From: Verrucomicrobiaceae bacterium
Lineage (GTDB): Bacteria; Verrucomicrobiota; Verrucomicrobiia; Verrucomicrobiales; Akkermansiaceae
Reading direction: 5' to 3'
Assembly (NCBI GenBank): GCA_027485995.1
Contig: JAIXPW010000077.1
Location: forward strand, 62,001 to 126,000
DNA length: 64,000 nt
A model generated the notes under the pieces. The model did no database searches, was not told the origin of the DNA, and worked only from the letters and a program-made list of their open reading frames with translations. A program made the translations under genes and the position numbers. Shown here piece after piece: positions 8,257-15,554 of the stretch; position 1 is the stretch's first letter; each line of letters starts with the position of its first letter.

Positions 8257-9183
8257 TTAGAGGGCAGTCTTCAGAATGGCACGGAGGGGCTCAGGAGCGG
8301 CGGCCAGCGCGGCCTTCACGGTCTCCACAGCGGCCTCGCGGCGCTCGGCATCCAGCACGTCCCAACGCTCCCAGGTGGCTTTGCAGGCGGATTCGAACTT
8401 CGTGACCGCGCCCCATGCAGCGGCAGCGGCCTTGTATTCGGCACTTTGCATTTCAGCCCGGCCTCCGGTAGCGATCAGGGACTTCATCCCAGCCAGAATC
8501 CCGCCCAGGCCGCATCCGGCCCACACATCCGCCTCAGCCTCCGGGCCGAATCGCGGATTGGCATTCACCAGGCGGAAAAGCTCAGCGGCTTGTTCAAGCA
8601 AGCGCGGAGAGACGGAGAACTTCTCAGCGAGCACTTCCGCGCTGAGTGCGGAGGTTGCCGTTCCGCATTCTGTGCGGGACGGGGCAGCGACCCCTACTTT
8701 GAGCCCCTGCTTTTTCCGCGCCTCGCCTTCCGTGGCGAAGTCAGGATGCAGCAGGATGGCCAGATAAGCCGTCGCAGCCTTGGTGTAGTGACGGCGGCCT
8801 GCAACCGTGGCGGCGATGATGTCCGGAGCATCCTCCGCGCTCACCTTGATCACCGGCACGCTGCGCAATTCCAGCTCGCCGGCAGCGGTCCAACGGTTGC
8901 GACCATCGACCACATACCACGTCTTGGTGCCATGCCAGGCGTCGTCTTCAGGCACCCGACAAACCTTCAGCGGTTCGATGATTCCATCCTCACGGACGGA
9001 ATCCAGGAAGGCCAGCCAGTCACCTTGGAGCTCCGCAGCCTTCTCCTTGTTTTCCTCCCGGTTTTTGCCGGATTTCCGCGCCTTGGCAGCGAAGTCTTCC
9101 GCTAGACCGCGCATCATTCCTACACGCGCAAGCATCGGGTGCGGCACCATGTCCGCCGGGCTGAGATAGTGAATCTTAGCCAC
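8257..9183 (-). CDS. ParB/Srx-like N-terminal domain protein
   Basis: Encodes 308 residues from a GTG at 9183. This start is chosen because GAGGAGGTG lies at ideal spacing upstream and the gene then overlaps the preceding stop by eight bases; longer frames are shadows. Residues 1-130 contain the ParB/sulfiredoxin-like fold: LSPADMVPHP at the start and TWYVVDGRNRWTAAGEL, with the conserved DGRNR turn. The C-terminal half is helical. Such proteins are frequent in the early operon of Mu-like phages next to the transposase; a DNA-binding or nuclease role is possible but not shown. Confidence 0.75.
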   Translation of the reverse strand: MAKIHYLSPADMVPHPMLARVGMMRGLAEDFAAKARKSGKNREENKEKAAELQGDWLAFLDSVREDGIIEPLKVCRVPEDDAWHGTKTWYVVDGRNRWTAAGELELRSVPVIKVSAEDAPDIIAATVAGRRHYTKAATAYLAILLHPDFATEGEARKKQGLKVGVAAPSRTECGTATSALSAEVLAEKFSVSPRLLEQAAELFRLVNANPRFGPEAEADVWAGCGLGGILAGMKSLIATGGRAEMQSAEYKAAAAAWGAVTKFESACKATWERWDVLDAERREAAVETVKAALAAAPEPLRAILKTAL

Positions 9184-9376
9184 GGGCCACCTCCTCATTG
9201 CGAAGGCGGATGATCGCCTTTTGCTCAGCCTCGTGGATGTCGCCAGAGGCCATGCGGCCCTTGGCAAGAAGGATGGCGGACTCGATCCCGGCCAACTGGC
9301 CACGATCAAAGGCGTCATTGGCGCTCGCTGAGGCCTTGGCCCGCAGCACCAGCAGATCGATCAGCAGATCGCTCAC
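9176..9376 (-). CDS. Small hypothetical helical protein
   Basis: Encodes 66 residues, almost entirely one or two amphipathic helices (SDLLIDLLVLRAKASASAND; AEQKAIIRLRNEE). It overlaps both neighbours. The sequence around its C-terminus supplies the ribosome-binding site of the ParB-like gene. No family is recognised. Confidence 0.55.
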   Translation of the reverse strand: MSDLLIDLLVLRAKASASANDAFDRGQLAGIESAILLAKGRMASGDIHEAEQKAIIRLRNEEVARG

Positions 9377-9627
9377 TGGGCCACCTCCATTTCCCGGACT
9401 GGAAGGCCCTTGATCTTGGTGAGGAGAGAGGCGCTTTCCCGGTGCCCATTCAGCACACGGTTCAGATGCTCATAGGAAACTCCCAGAGCACGGGCCGCCG
9501 CTTGATGCGTCCAGCCCCGCTTTTTCAGCAGAGCGGCGCATTCGGCACCCTCAGCAAAGGCCTGAGCCGAGGCCGGCTGCTTGGCCGTGATCGACCGGAA
9601 GCGCAGACCATGATTGACCAGGATCAT
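9373..9627 (-). CDS. Small HTH regulator (Cro/Ner-like)
   Basis: Encodes 84 residues. The segment WTHQAAARALGVSYEHLNRVLNGHR is a clear helix-turn-helix of the Cro/XRE type (A..LGVS...L.RVL.G.R). A very similar ending, LNRVLNGHRESASLL, is found in the next upstream protein as LFRVLKGERKSASLM, so the two are tandem paralogues. Position at the start of the leftward early operon, facing the repressor, is where Mu keeps ner. A role in switching between early promoters is inferred. Confidence 0.65.
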   Translation of the reverse strand: MILVNHGLRFRSITAKQPASAQAFAEGAECAALLKKRGWTHQAAARALGVSYEHLNRVLNGHRESASLLTKIKGLPVREMEVAQ

Positions 9628-9830
9628 TGTGCCCCCCCCTTCTTCTGAAGCTGAAGAGCCTCATAGCGGGCCATGAGACTGGCGCTTTTACGCTCGCCCT
9701 TGAGCACGCGGAAGAGGTGAACGCGGTCCACTTGAAGAGTGACCGCATCGGCGGTGATTCCCGGAAATTGGACGCCGCGCAATTTGCGCGATCGCTTTCT
9801 CGGCTTGGCTAGAACGGCTTTGGTGTCCAT
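9624..9830 (-). CDS. First early-operon HTH regulator (Cro/Ner-like)
   Basis: Encodes 68 residues from the ATG at 9828-9830 (MDTKAVLAKPRKRSRK); a longer frame would run into the repressor operator. The C-terminal part VDRVHLFRVLKGERKSASLMARYEAL matches the recognition-helix region of the next gene's HTH, though the first HTH helix is degenerate. It is the first gene of the leftward operon and starts only 52 bases from the divergent repressor start, so both promoters must overlap the repeats at 9840-9908. Confidence 0.6.
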   Translation of the reverse strand: MDTKAVLAKPRKRSRKLRGVQFPGITADAVTLQVDRVHLFRVLKGERKSASLMARYEALQLQKKGGAQ

Positions 9831-9839
9831 CTTGTGTGG

Positions 9840-9908
9840 CCCGCAACGGGCATGCCGCAAAAGAATCGCGCAACGCACATCATGACAACAGAAAAATCAC
9901 GCAACGCA
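9840..9908. promoter_or_regulatory. Putative repressor operators between divergent genes
   Basis: Three copies of CGCAACG lie between and at the divergent starts: CCCGCAACGGG at 9840-9850, CGCGCAACGCA at 9867-9877 and CACGCAACGCA at 9898-9908. The last two are 31 bases apart, close to three helical turns, and an inverted TTGCGT lies a little further downstream near 9934. The layout fits repressor/Cro-type operator sites controlling the leftward early operon and the rightward repressor. Confidence 0.5.
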
Positions 9909-10424
9909 GAAACTTTCGCTGCGAGATTGCGTGAAGCCATGGAGCTTCGAAAAATCAGCCAATCCGATCTCGCAAGGGACATGGGAACAGCCTGGAGCAC
10001 CGTCGCGAGATGGTTTGAAGGCTCGATTCCAAGAAGGAAGACGATGATCGAACTGTCGGAAGTTCTCAGCGTTGCGTCACGCTGGCTGATCGATGGTGAT
10101 GGGCCGATGCTAAATGACCTTTCCAACCCCGAAGGCAATTCGCTTCGGGAACCTGAAAGAGTTTATGGTTCCAATTCTGTCGCAAGTTTGGAAGACGACG
10201 GTGCTTCAATAGCCAGATCCAGGGCTTTTGATCGTGCAAAACGAGGCCAAGCCCTTAACACGGACGAACACATCCACGAGGTGCTGGAAGAAATCCGCGT
10301 GAGACTTATGCAGCTTCATCACTCTGGAAATGCTAACATCCGGGCAAAATGGCTAAAGGAAGCACACTCCAGAATTGATGAATACAACGATTGGATCATC
10401 CTAAATTTCGAAAATCAGCCATGA
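9882..10424 (+). CDS. Lysogeny repressor, XRE-type HTH
   Basis: Encodes 180 residues from the ATG at 9882. Residues 10-60 form a Cro/CI-type HTH: FAARLREAMELRKISQSDLARDMGTAWSTVARWFEG. No S24 peptidase motif follows; the C-terminal 110 residues contain an acidic linker and a helical segment, probably for oligomerisation. It is the only rightward gene at the divergent control region and faces small HTH genes, the arrangement of c and ner in Mu. Its base composition is slightly more AT-rich than that of the structural genes, as is usual for immunity regions. Confidence 0.75.
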   Translation: MTTEKSRNAETFAARLREAMELRKISQSDLARDMGTAWSTVARWFEGSIPRRKTMIELSEVLSVASRWLIDGDGPMLNDLSNPEGNSLREPERVYGSNSVASLEDDGASIARSRAFDRAKRGQALNTDEHIHEVLEEIRVRLMQLHHSGNANIRAKWLKEAHSRIDEYNDWIILNFENQP

Positions 10425-10888
10425 AATCACTGCTTTACGTCCTTATTTTGTTTCCGTCCATTGCGAGCGCCCGCATCGGAGAGACACCGGAAGAATGTTC
10501 GAAACGCTATGGCGATCCCGTCAAAATAGATAAAGCCGAACAAACTATCGTTTATAAGAAAGCCGGGCTCGGAATTATGGTATGGTTCTGGGAGGGGCAC
10601 GCTCACCAGATTTTTTATATGAAGCTCACCGATGAAGGGGTGATGGGAAGGGAGGAGCTTTCCAATGCTGAGAGAGAAAAGCTGCTGGAGTCAAACAAAG
10701 GAGACTCAGAATGGAAAAAAGGTGAGCAACTTTTTGAAGTAAATCCTTTCTGGAAGTCCAAAGATGGCAAGCGTCACGCTCGCTATGATTCATTTCAAAA
10801 AGCCTTTGTAATCCTGACCGAGGCATTTGCCCTTCATCAGAAGGCTCAGAAGGATGCCGCCGATAAGGCAAATCTGGAAGGGCTCTAG
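10421..10888 (+). CDS. Secreted protein coupled to the repressor
   Basis: Encodes 155 residues from the ATG at 10,421, which overlaps the repressor stop (ATGA). Residues 1-17 (MKSLLYVLILFPSIASA) are a signal peptide with an A-x-A cleavage site. The mature start RIGETPEECSKRYGDPVK matches a pattern I have seen in small exported proteins of Verrucomicrobiota, of unknown function. Because it is co-transcribed with the repressor it should be made in the lysogen, which suggests lysogenic conversion or superinfection exclusion in the periplasm. That role is inference. Confidence 0.65.
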   Translation: MKSLLYVLILFPSIASARIGETPEECSKRYGDPVKIDKAEQTIVYKKAGLGIMVWFWEGHAHQIFYMKLTDEGVMGREELSNAEREKLLESNKGDSEWKKGEQLFEVNPFWKSKDGKRHARYDSFQKAFVILTEAFALHQKAQKDAADKANLEGL

Positions 10889-11001
10889 TAGCCCGATTAC
10901 CACCTGGCCATTGGAACTTGGCCGTTGGACCTTGGAACTTCCGCCACTCCCGCCACGCACGGATGCACCGTGGCGCGTGGGCCTTGTAGCGTCTCCGCTG
11001 C
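10889..11001. repeat. TTGGAAC-type spacer repeats before the lysis region
   Basis: The gap contains CATTGGAACTTGGCCGTTGG and CCTTGGAACTT, degenerate copies of the word found near 0.55 kb and 57.42 kb. No open frame is convincing here. It separates the repressor unit from the lysis and packaging genes and may also hold their promoter; I see no clear -35/-10 pair. Confidence 0.5.
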
Positions 11002-11394
11002 ATGGTCCCCGCTGCCGCCTATCACCTCCTTGCTCAGGCCTCCAATGAGATCGGGCCATTGCCCCCGAACACGGTCCTGATCGGCCTGCTGGCCCTCGGC
11101 CTTTTCGCCCTCGCCGTGGCAGCAGAGAAGGGCGTCTCGATCTGGAGTAAGCTCCGGAAATCTCCGCCGGATCACGAAACCTACGCAACAAAAGGCGAGG
11201 TGGCCGAGCTGGAAAAGCGAATGGAACGCCGCATTGGCGAATCGCTCGGCGAGATCAAGACCCGCATCGGGCATCTGGAAGCCACGATGGCCCGCTTCAC
11301 TCAAGACTTCGCGCTGGCCATCGGCCGCCTGGAAGGCCGCACCGAAACCTTACCCGCCGCGCCGGCAAAAGCCGCCGCCCGTGGCGGACACTGA
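11002..11394 (+). CDS. Membrane-anchored coiled-coil protein (DUF2730/Mu gp25-like)
   Basis: Encodes 130 residues. A single hydrophobic segment (about residues 22-42, PNTVLIGLLALGLFALAVAA) is followed by a charged coiled coil (EVAELEKRMERRIGESLGEIKTRIGHLEATMARF). This layout, a TM followed by a GEV/REELAELEKR coiled coil, is that of the DUF2730 (Mu gp25) family located in the lysis region of Mu-like phages. The next genes have matching Mu order. It is possibly a holin partner or spanin-like protein; the precise role is unknown. Confidence 0.6.
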   Translation: MVPAAAYHLLAQASNEIGPLPPNTVLIGLLALGLFALAVAAEKGVSIWSKLRKSPPDHETYATKGEVAELEKRMERRIGESLGEIKTRIGHLEATMARFTQDFALAIGRLEGRTETLPAAPAKAAARGGH

Positions 11395-11403
11395 TCCACT
11401 CCC

Positions 11404-11661
11404 ATGCCAGAGGACAAAGCACACATCCGGCGCATCGTTCGCGCCTATCTCGCCGAGCGCCCGGCCATCAGCCAGACCGCTGAGACCATCCACTTCGCGC
11501 TCAAGCGCGAGCATGGCTTCACCCTCGATCAGGTCACCAGCGCCCTGATCTTCCTCACCAGCCTCGAACACGTGGAGGACGAGTCTGATCCCCTCGGCGG
11601 ATCTACCCGCCGCTACCAGGCCACCGCCAAGGGCATCATCGAACACGAGCGCGAGGGCTAA
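11404..11661 (+). CDS. Small winged-helix phage protein
   Basis: Encodes 85 residues: HIRRIVRAYLAERPAISQTA, then two helices (IHFALKREHGFTLDQVTSALIFL) and a wing (STRRYQATAKG). This resembles the small winged-helix protein (VpaChn25_0724 type) that sits between DUF2730 and DUF3486 genes in Mu-like phages. That family has no established function; it is presumed to be DNA-binding. Confidence 0.6.
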   Translation: MPEDKAHIRRIVRAYLAERPAISQTAETIHFALKREHGFTLDQVTSALIFLTSLEHVEDESDPLGGSTRRYQATAKGIIEHEREG

Positions 11662-11702
11662 GTCTTCCCTGAAAACTTCACACTGAAAACTAGCACACTC
11701 TC

Positions 11703-12089
11703 ATGAACAAACGCATCCTTGCCATCCTCGCGGGTATCGCCGCTCTGGGCACCGCCCTCGGCGCTCTCGACCTCTCCGGTTTCACCTCCATCTTCCCCGC
11801 CGGCTGGGGAAAATGGTTTGCCATCATCCCGCCCATCGGGGCCGCCCTGGTTCATTTCGCTTTGGCTTGGGGTGACTACCTGGATGACGGCCAGAAAAAC
11901 GATTCCTTCCGCGTCAAGTGCCCCGCACTGGTCTGGATCGCCGCCCTCATCTTCGCGCTGGTCTGCTCTAGCTGCCAGGTCCCGCTGTCCATTTCCCTGG
12001 AGGATGCCCGCTCTGGCCTGCGGGCCTCCTATGGCAGCAAGTCCGGCCTTGGCCTCAGTTACTCCACACCGGTCTTCCCCGATAAGTGA
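11703..12089 (+). CDS. Membrane protein of the lysis region
   Basis: Encodes 128 residues with an N-terminal hydrophobic segment (RILAILAGIAALGTALGAL), a second near residues 38-58 and a third (LVWIAALIFALVCSSC) ending in paired cysteines. The tail QVPLSISLEDARSGLRASYG looks exported and beta-rich. It reads like a holin-type membrane protein joined to a lipoprotein-like tail, though the cysteine context is not a clean lipobox. It is preceded by a small CTGAAAACTTCACACTGAAAAC repeat spacer and overlaps the endolysin start (GTGA). Confidence 0.5.
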   Translation: MNKRILAILAGIAALGTALGALDLSGFTSIFPAGWGKWFAIIPPIGAALVHFALAWGDYLDDGQKNDSFRVKCPALVWIAALIFALVCSSCQVPLSISLEDARSGLRASYGSKSGLGLSYSTPVFPDK

Positions 12090-12664
12090 ACCCCTTCGAC
12101 TGGTTCCTTTCCCTTTTCCGCAAGGAAACGAGCAGCAGAGCTGACCGGGCCGTGTCCTCCCCGGTGGGCGCTGCTGCTCGACCCTCCTCCAACTCCATGA
12201 TCACTCCCTACGACGTCGCCCGGCTTTATCTCGGCACCAAGGAAATCCCTGGCCCGAAAAGCAACTCTCGAATCCTCGGCTGGCTCCGCCGTGTCGTGGC
12301 CGCCATCAAGAGTGAGGACACCAGCTGGTGCTCCGCATTCGCCAACATCTGCGCGGAAGAATCCGGATACGAACGCACCGGCAGCCTGGTCGCCAGATCC
12401 TGGCTCAATGTCGGGGAGAAGATCCCCCTCGAACAGGCCCGCCCTGGTGACGTGATCATCCTTTGGCGCGTCTCTCCAAAATCTTGGGAGGGACATGTCG
12501 CCTTCCTCGATCACTACGCCGTCAAGCGCGGCCTCGTTTACCTGCTGGGTGGAAACCAAGGCGATGAGGTGAACATCACCGCGTTTCCAGCCTCCCGCGT
12601 GATCGGAGTCCGCCGTCTCCGCCACCTCGATCGCCTGCAAGGCAACTCAAGTCGCGTTGTCTGA
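12086..12664 (+). CDS. Endolysin (TIGR02594/CHAP-like peptidoglycan hydrolase)
   Basis: Encodes 192 residues from a GTG that overlaps the upstream stop. The domain from about residue 38 contains YLGTKEIPGPKSNSRILGW, the catalytic-type cysteine in TSWCSAFANICAEE, RPGDVIILWR, GHVAFLDHY with the expected His, and LLGGNQGDEVNI. This order (WC...N, GD, GHV, GGNQ) is that of the TIGR02594 CHAP/NlpC-like lysins of phages. The first 37 residues may be a membrane-associated or export segment. It cleaves peptidoglycan for host lysis. Confidence 0.75.
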   Translation: MNPFDWFLSLFRKETSSRADRAVSSPVGAAARPSSNSMITPYDVARLYLGTKEIPGPKSNSRILGWLRRVVAAIKSEDTSWCSAFANICAEESGYERTGSLVARSWLNVGEKIPLEQARPGDVIILWRVSPKSWEGHVAFLDHYAVKRGLVYLLGGNQGDEVNITAFPASRVIGVRRLRHLDRLQGNSSRVV

Positions 12665-12690
12665 TCACCGATCACTGATCACTGATCACC
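12664..12690. repeat. ATCACTG short tandem repeat
   Basis: Near-perfect copies of TGATCACC/TGATCACTGATCAC stand directly after the endolysin stop. It belongs to the same class of short degenerate tandem spacers found before other genes of this window. No hairpin long enough for a terminator is seen, although each ATCACTGATC unit is partly palindromic. Confidence 0.5.
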
Positions 12691-12725
12691 AACCCCAGAC
12701 CCCACCTTCTCATGAAACTCATCTA

Positions 12726-12923
12726 GTGAACCAGCTCCCCTTCATCTTCTTCATCCTTTTCAACGCGCTCACGACGGCCGCCGCTGTCCTGGGCGCGGTT
12801 CACATCGGCAGACATTGGCCGCAGCCACTTAGCTCGATCGCTCTTCAGTTCCTCGCCGCCCTGTGGCTCGGCGGGTTCTTCTTCAGCTTCATCCAGTGGA
12901 TAAAAACCAAACTCGATCTATGA
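12726..12923 (+). CDS. Small membrane protein (holin-like)
   Basis: Encodes about 65 residues from the GTG at 12,726, which directly follows a four-codon reading frame ending TAG; a TTG at 12,657 is the alternative start. There are two hydrophobic segments: QLPFIFFILFNALTTAAAVL and ALQFLAALWLGGFFFSFIQW, with a short basic C-terminus. Two transmembrane helices, small size and position after the endolysin fit a holin or antiholin. The next start overlaps its stop (ATGA). Confidence 0.5.
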   Translation: MNQLPFIFFILFNALTTAAAVLGAVHIGRHWPQPLSSIALQFLAALWLGGFFFSFIQWIKTKLDL

Positions 12924-13021
12924 CCCTTTTAACTATCACTTCCAACGATTGGCAAGGTCTCGCGATTACGTTCGGGGCTCTCATCGGCGGGGTGGTCATT
13001 GTTTGTAAATATCTCAGGTGA
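12920..13021 (+). CDS. Tiny membrane protein 1
   Basis: A 33-residue reading frame from the ATG at 12,920, overlapping the upstream stop (ATGA). A hydrophobic stretch (LAITFGALIGGVVIVC) precedes KYLR. Overlap coupling and the membrane character suggest a real small peptide of the lysis cluster. Confidence 0.45.
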   Translation: MTLLTITSNDWQGLAITFGALIGGVVIVCKYLR

Positions 13022-13023
13022 TC

Positions 13024-13098
13024 ATGATCTGTCTCCTGTCCATCGGCGTCCTGGTCCTCACCGCCCTGATCGTCGCCTGGTCATTCGATCATCTCTAA
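13024..13098 (+). CDS. Tiny membrane protein 2
   Basis: A 24-residue frame from the ATG at 13,024, two bases after the preceding stop: MICLLSIGVLVLTALIVAWS then FDHL. It consists almost wholly of one transmembrane helix. The evidence is only position, coupling and composition. Confidence 0.35.
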   Translation: MICLLSIGVLVLTALIVAWSFDHL

Positions 13099-13143
13099 CC
13101 GTTTCGAATTTCAGATTTCGCATCTCGAATTTTCTTCACCACC
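13099..13143. repeat. TTTCG-type intergenic repeat spacer
   Basis: Contains TTTCGAATTTCAGATTTCG at 13,102-13,120, identical over 19 bases to the spacer at 4608-4626, followed by CATCTCGAATTTTC. It separates the lysis cluster from the packaging genes and directly precedes the GTG start of the DUF3486 gene. Confidence 0.65.
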
Positions 13144-13818
13144 GTGGCCCGCCAAGGAAAAATCGCCCGTCTTCCCAACCACCTCCGCCGCGAGGTGAAC
13201 CAGCGTCTGCTGGACGGTCAGACCGCGCCCGTGATCCTCGCCTGGCTCAATGACCAGCCGGAGGCCGTCAAGATCTGGGAAGCCCACTTCGAAGGTGTGC
13301 CGGCGAATGCTCAGAACCTCTCCGAGTGGCGACTCGGCGGATACAAGGACTGGATCGCGGACAACGAAAAAGCCGAGGCCCTCAAGACCCTCACGGACTT
13401 TTCCATTTCGATGGCAAAGGCCAACGGCGGAAACATCGCCAAAGGCGCGGAGGCCGCCATCGCCGGCCACATCCTCGGCAACCTGGAAGCCCTCATCCAT
13501 GCCGATGAAGGATCTGAGGAACCGGACGATCCGATCGGTCGCCTGCAAAAGCTCACCGATGCCGTGGCCAAGATCCGGCGGAATGACCAACGCGAGGAAA
13601 AGGACAAGAACGACAAGAAGCGCCTTCGCATCCTCGATCGCCAGCAGGCCCTCAATCAAAAGAAGTTCGAGACCCAGACCGTCAACATGTTCATCGAATG
13701 GGCTCGCACGCCCGAGGCCGTCGCCATCCTCGAAAGCGGCAAGCCAAAACACGTTCAGATGGACCTCATTCGCGGCCTGCTATTTGGCAAGCCGCCTGAA
13801 GAAAAGGAGGTGGCATGA
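13144..13818 (+). CDS. DUF3486 protein (Mu gp27-like, putative small terminase)
   Basis: Encodes 224 residues from a GTG (MARQGKIARLPNHLRREVNQRLLDGQ). The opening KIARLP...R..VN..L.DG and the following HTH-like stretch are the signature of DUF3486, the family of Mu gp27 that precedes the large terminase. The middle contains an acidic/basic coiled coil. It overlaps the terminase ATPase gene by four bases. It is presumed to be the DNA-recognition subunit in packaging. Confidence 0.8.
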   Translation: MARQGKIARLPNHLRREVNQRLLDGQTAPVILAWLNDQPEAVKIWEAHFEGVPANAQNLSEWRLGGYKDWIADNEKAEALKTLTDFSISMAKANGGNIAKGAEAAIAGHILGNLEALIHADEGSEEPDDPIGRLQKLTDAVAKIRRNDQREEKDKNDKKRLRILDRQQALNQKKFETQTVNMFIEWARTPEAVAILESGKPKHVQMDLIRGLLFGKPPEEKEVA

Positions 13819-14714
13819 CTCAGCCGCTCATCAAGTTCTTCCCCCCACAGGAAGAGGTGTTCTGGGCAAAGCTCCGCATCTTTTTCATGCTCTGGCGTCG
13901 CCAGTTCGGGAAGAGCCACACCCTCGGCGCAAAGGCCCTCGATCGCATGATGTCGATGAAGAATCATTCGGTCTATTTTGTCTCCGCCTCCATCCTCATG
14001 GGCCAGGAAAACATCCTGAAGGAGATCGCCATCTGGAATGTTCTGCTCGATATGTTTCGCCAGGCCGCTGAGGCCAAGGGCCAGCAGCTCACCACCAACA
14101 TCGACGGCCTCGGCATTGACGACGTGGCCGAGCTGTTCGAGGCCTCCAAGCTCGAAGTGAAGATCTGGCACAGCCGCACCCTTTACAGCCGCTCCCGCGT
14201 GGTCGCTCCCAACCCGATGACCGCACGCGGTTTCTCCGGGGACGTGTTCGGGGATGAGATCGCCTTCTGGCCGGACTTCGAAGGCGTCTATGATGCCGTG
14301 GAACCCATCATCTCCCGGAATCCCAAGTGGATGATGATCATGGCCACCACCCCGGCCGCCGATGACACCCATCCCACCCATGAGATCCTGAACCCCGGCA
14401 CCCGGGAGTTCAAAGTCAACCCTCGCGGAAACTGGTTCGAGACGGAGAGTGGCTATCCCGTCCACCGCGTGGACGCCTACGATGCCGAGGCCGCCGGCCT
14501 CCCGCTCTATCACCCCCGCACCGGCGAGCCGGTCACGATCGATGAGGCCCGCCGCCTGGCACTGAGCAAGCCCGCCTTCGATCGCAACTATCTCCTCAAG
14601 TTCCTCGCCAGCGGCACCGCCGCCATCCCTCGCCACCTCATCACCGCCGCCCAGCTCCTAGGCCAGGAATCCTGCACCGGCCTCGATCTGAGCGAGCCAC
14701 TGAAAGCTGCATGA
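13815..14714 (+). CDS. Terminase large subunit, ATPase half (Mu gp28-like)
   Basis: Encodes 299 residues. A Walker A-like RRQFGKSH lies at 28-35 and a Walker B VFGDEIAF at about 144-151, followed by a coupling-type motif (MMIMATTPAA). The frame ends with TGA at 14,714, before the nuclease domain; a complete Mu gp28-type protein would be about 550 residues, close to this half plus the one at 14,850. The two halves share the same reading frame but are separated by at least two in-frame stops and a small gene. It powers DNA translocation into the head. Confidence 0.8.
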   Translation: MTQPLIKFFPPQEEVFWAKLRIFFMLWRRQFGKSHTLGAKALDRMMSMKNHSVYFVSASILMGQENILKEIAIWNVLLDMFRQAAEAKGQQLTTNIDGLGIDDVAELFEASKLEVKIWHSRTLYSRSRVVAPNPMTARGFSGDVFGDEIAFWPDFEGVYDAVEPIISRNPKWMMIMATTPAADDTHPTHEILNPGTREFKVNPRGNWFETESGYPVHRVDAYDAEAAGLPLYHPRTGEPVTIDEARRLALSKPAFDRNYLLKFLASGTAAIPRHLITAAQLLGQESCTGLDLSEPLKAA

Positions 14715-14839
14715 GCATTCACGAAGCCAAAGCCATTTCCAGCATGTGCGCCGCGCTGGTGTGTGCCGCCGTGCTCATCAAAACGGATGGCAAGTCCGGC
14801 CTCGGCTGGTTCGCGTTCTACCTCTTTCTGATCTGGTGA
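14711..14839 (+). CDS. Small membrane-type ORF inserted between terminase halves
   Basis: A 42-residue frame starting at the ATG overlapping the ATPase stop (ATGA). Residues 10-22 (SSMCAALVCAAVLIK) and 30-42 (GWFAFYLFLIW) are hydrophobic, giving a possible two-pass hairpin around KTDGKSGL. It lies exactly at the junction between the ATPase and nuclease domains. It could be an inserted gene or a by-product of the split; coupling supports translation. Confidence 0.45.
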   Translation: MSIHEAKAISSMCAALVCAAVLIKTDGKSGLGWFAFYLFLIW

Positions 14840-14849
14840 CCCTTCCCCG

Positions 14850-15554
14850 ATGTTAGCCACTGAAGCCATCCCGACCGACTGGACCCGCCACCTCACCGGC
14901 GGACGCCTCGGCATTGGCTATGACGTGGCCACCACGGAAAAGAAAACCTCCAACCCTTCCTCGATCACGGTCACGGAAGACTCCGGCGGGAAATACTGGG
15001 AGCGCCTCGTGGTCCGCTTCAAGTCCGGCGATCCAGACGCCGCCATGCAGGCCCTGGAAAGCATCCTCACCGCCGCGCCGGCGAACTTGATTGCCGCCCT
15101 CTGTGTCGATGCGTCCAACGAAAAGTATCACGCTCAGAACGTCCGGAAAAAGTTCCGCATCATCTGTCCCGTCCACCTGATCGCCTCCGGTGAAACGGTC
15201 GTCTGGGCCGGGGAGAAGTTCTCCTACAAGACCCTTCTTGGTAGCCTTTACGTCAACGCCTTCGAGGATGGCAAGCTGGCTCTTCCAGGCGGCGAGTGGA
15301 TCGTGAAAGACCATCGCCTGGTGAAGAACCACGCAGGCGGATTCGCCACCGATCTGGATGAGGAAGGGAACCACGGCGATACCTTCGACTCTGGGAAACT
15401 CTCCCTCTGGGCACTCCAACGCGGGGCCGCCGGCAGCGTCAACGGCGTTCGCGCCATGGCCGTGGGTGGAGGCAAGAACCCTTCTCGACCTGACATCAAA
15501 AATCGGATGCTAGACCTGGCACGGCAGGCATCCAGAACCCGATTGACCTCATGA
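14850..15554 (+). CDS. Terminase large subunit, nuclease half
   Basis: Encodes 234 residues with the RNase H-like nuclease layout of large terminases: GIGYDVATTEKKTSNPSSIT (first acidic residue), ALCVDASNEKYHAQNV (second) and HGDTFDSGKLSLWAL (third). It lacks an ATPase domain of its own and must act with the preceding ATPase. It overlaps the portal start by four bases. A separately encoded nuclease could be a genuine two-subunit terminase or a decayed one; both open frames look intact. Confidence 0.75.
   Translation: MLATEAIPTDWTRHLTGGRLGIGYDVATTEKKTSNPSSITVTEDSGGKYWERLVVRFKSGDPDAAMQALESILTAAPANLIAALCVDASNEKYHAQNVRKKFRIICPVHLIASGETVVWAGEKFSYKTLLGSLYVNAFEDGKLALPGGEWIVKDHRLVKNHAGGFATDLDEEGNHGDTFDSGKLSLWALQRGAAGSVNGVRAMAVGGGKNPSRPDIKNRMLDLARQASRTRLTS

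Noticed and set aside
12664..12690. CRISPR-like repeats (ATCACTG units and other spacers)
   Set aside because: Units are only 7-10 bases, in direct contact and without unique spacers; no cas gene is present.
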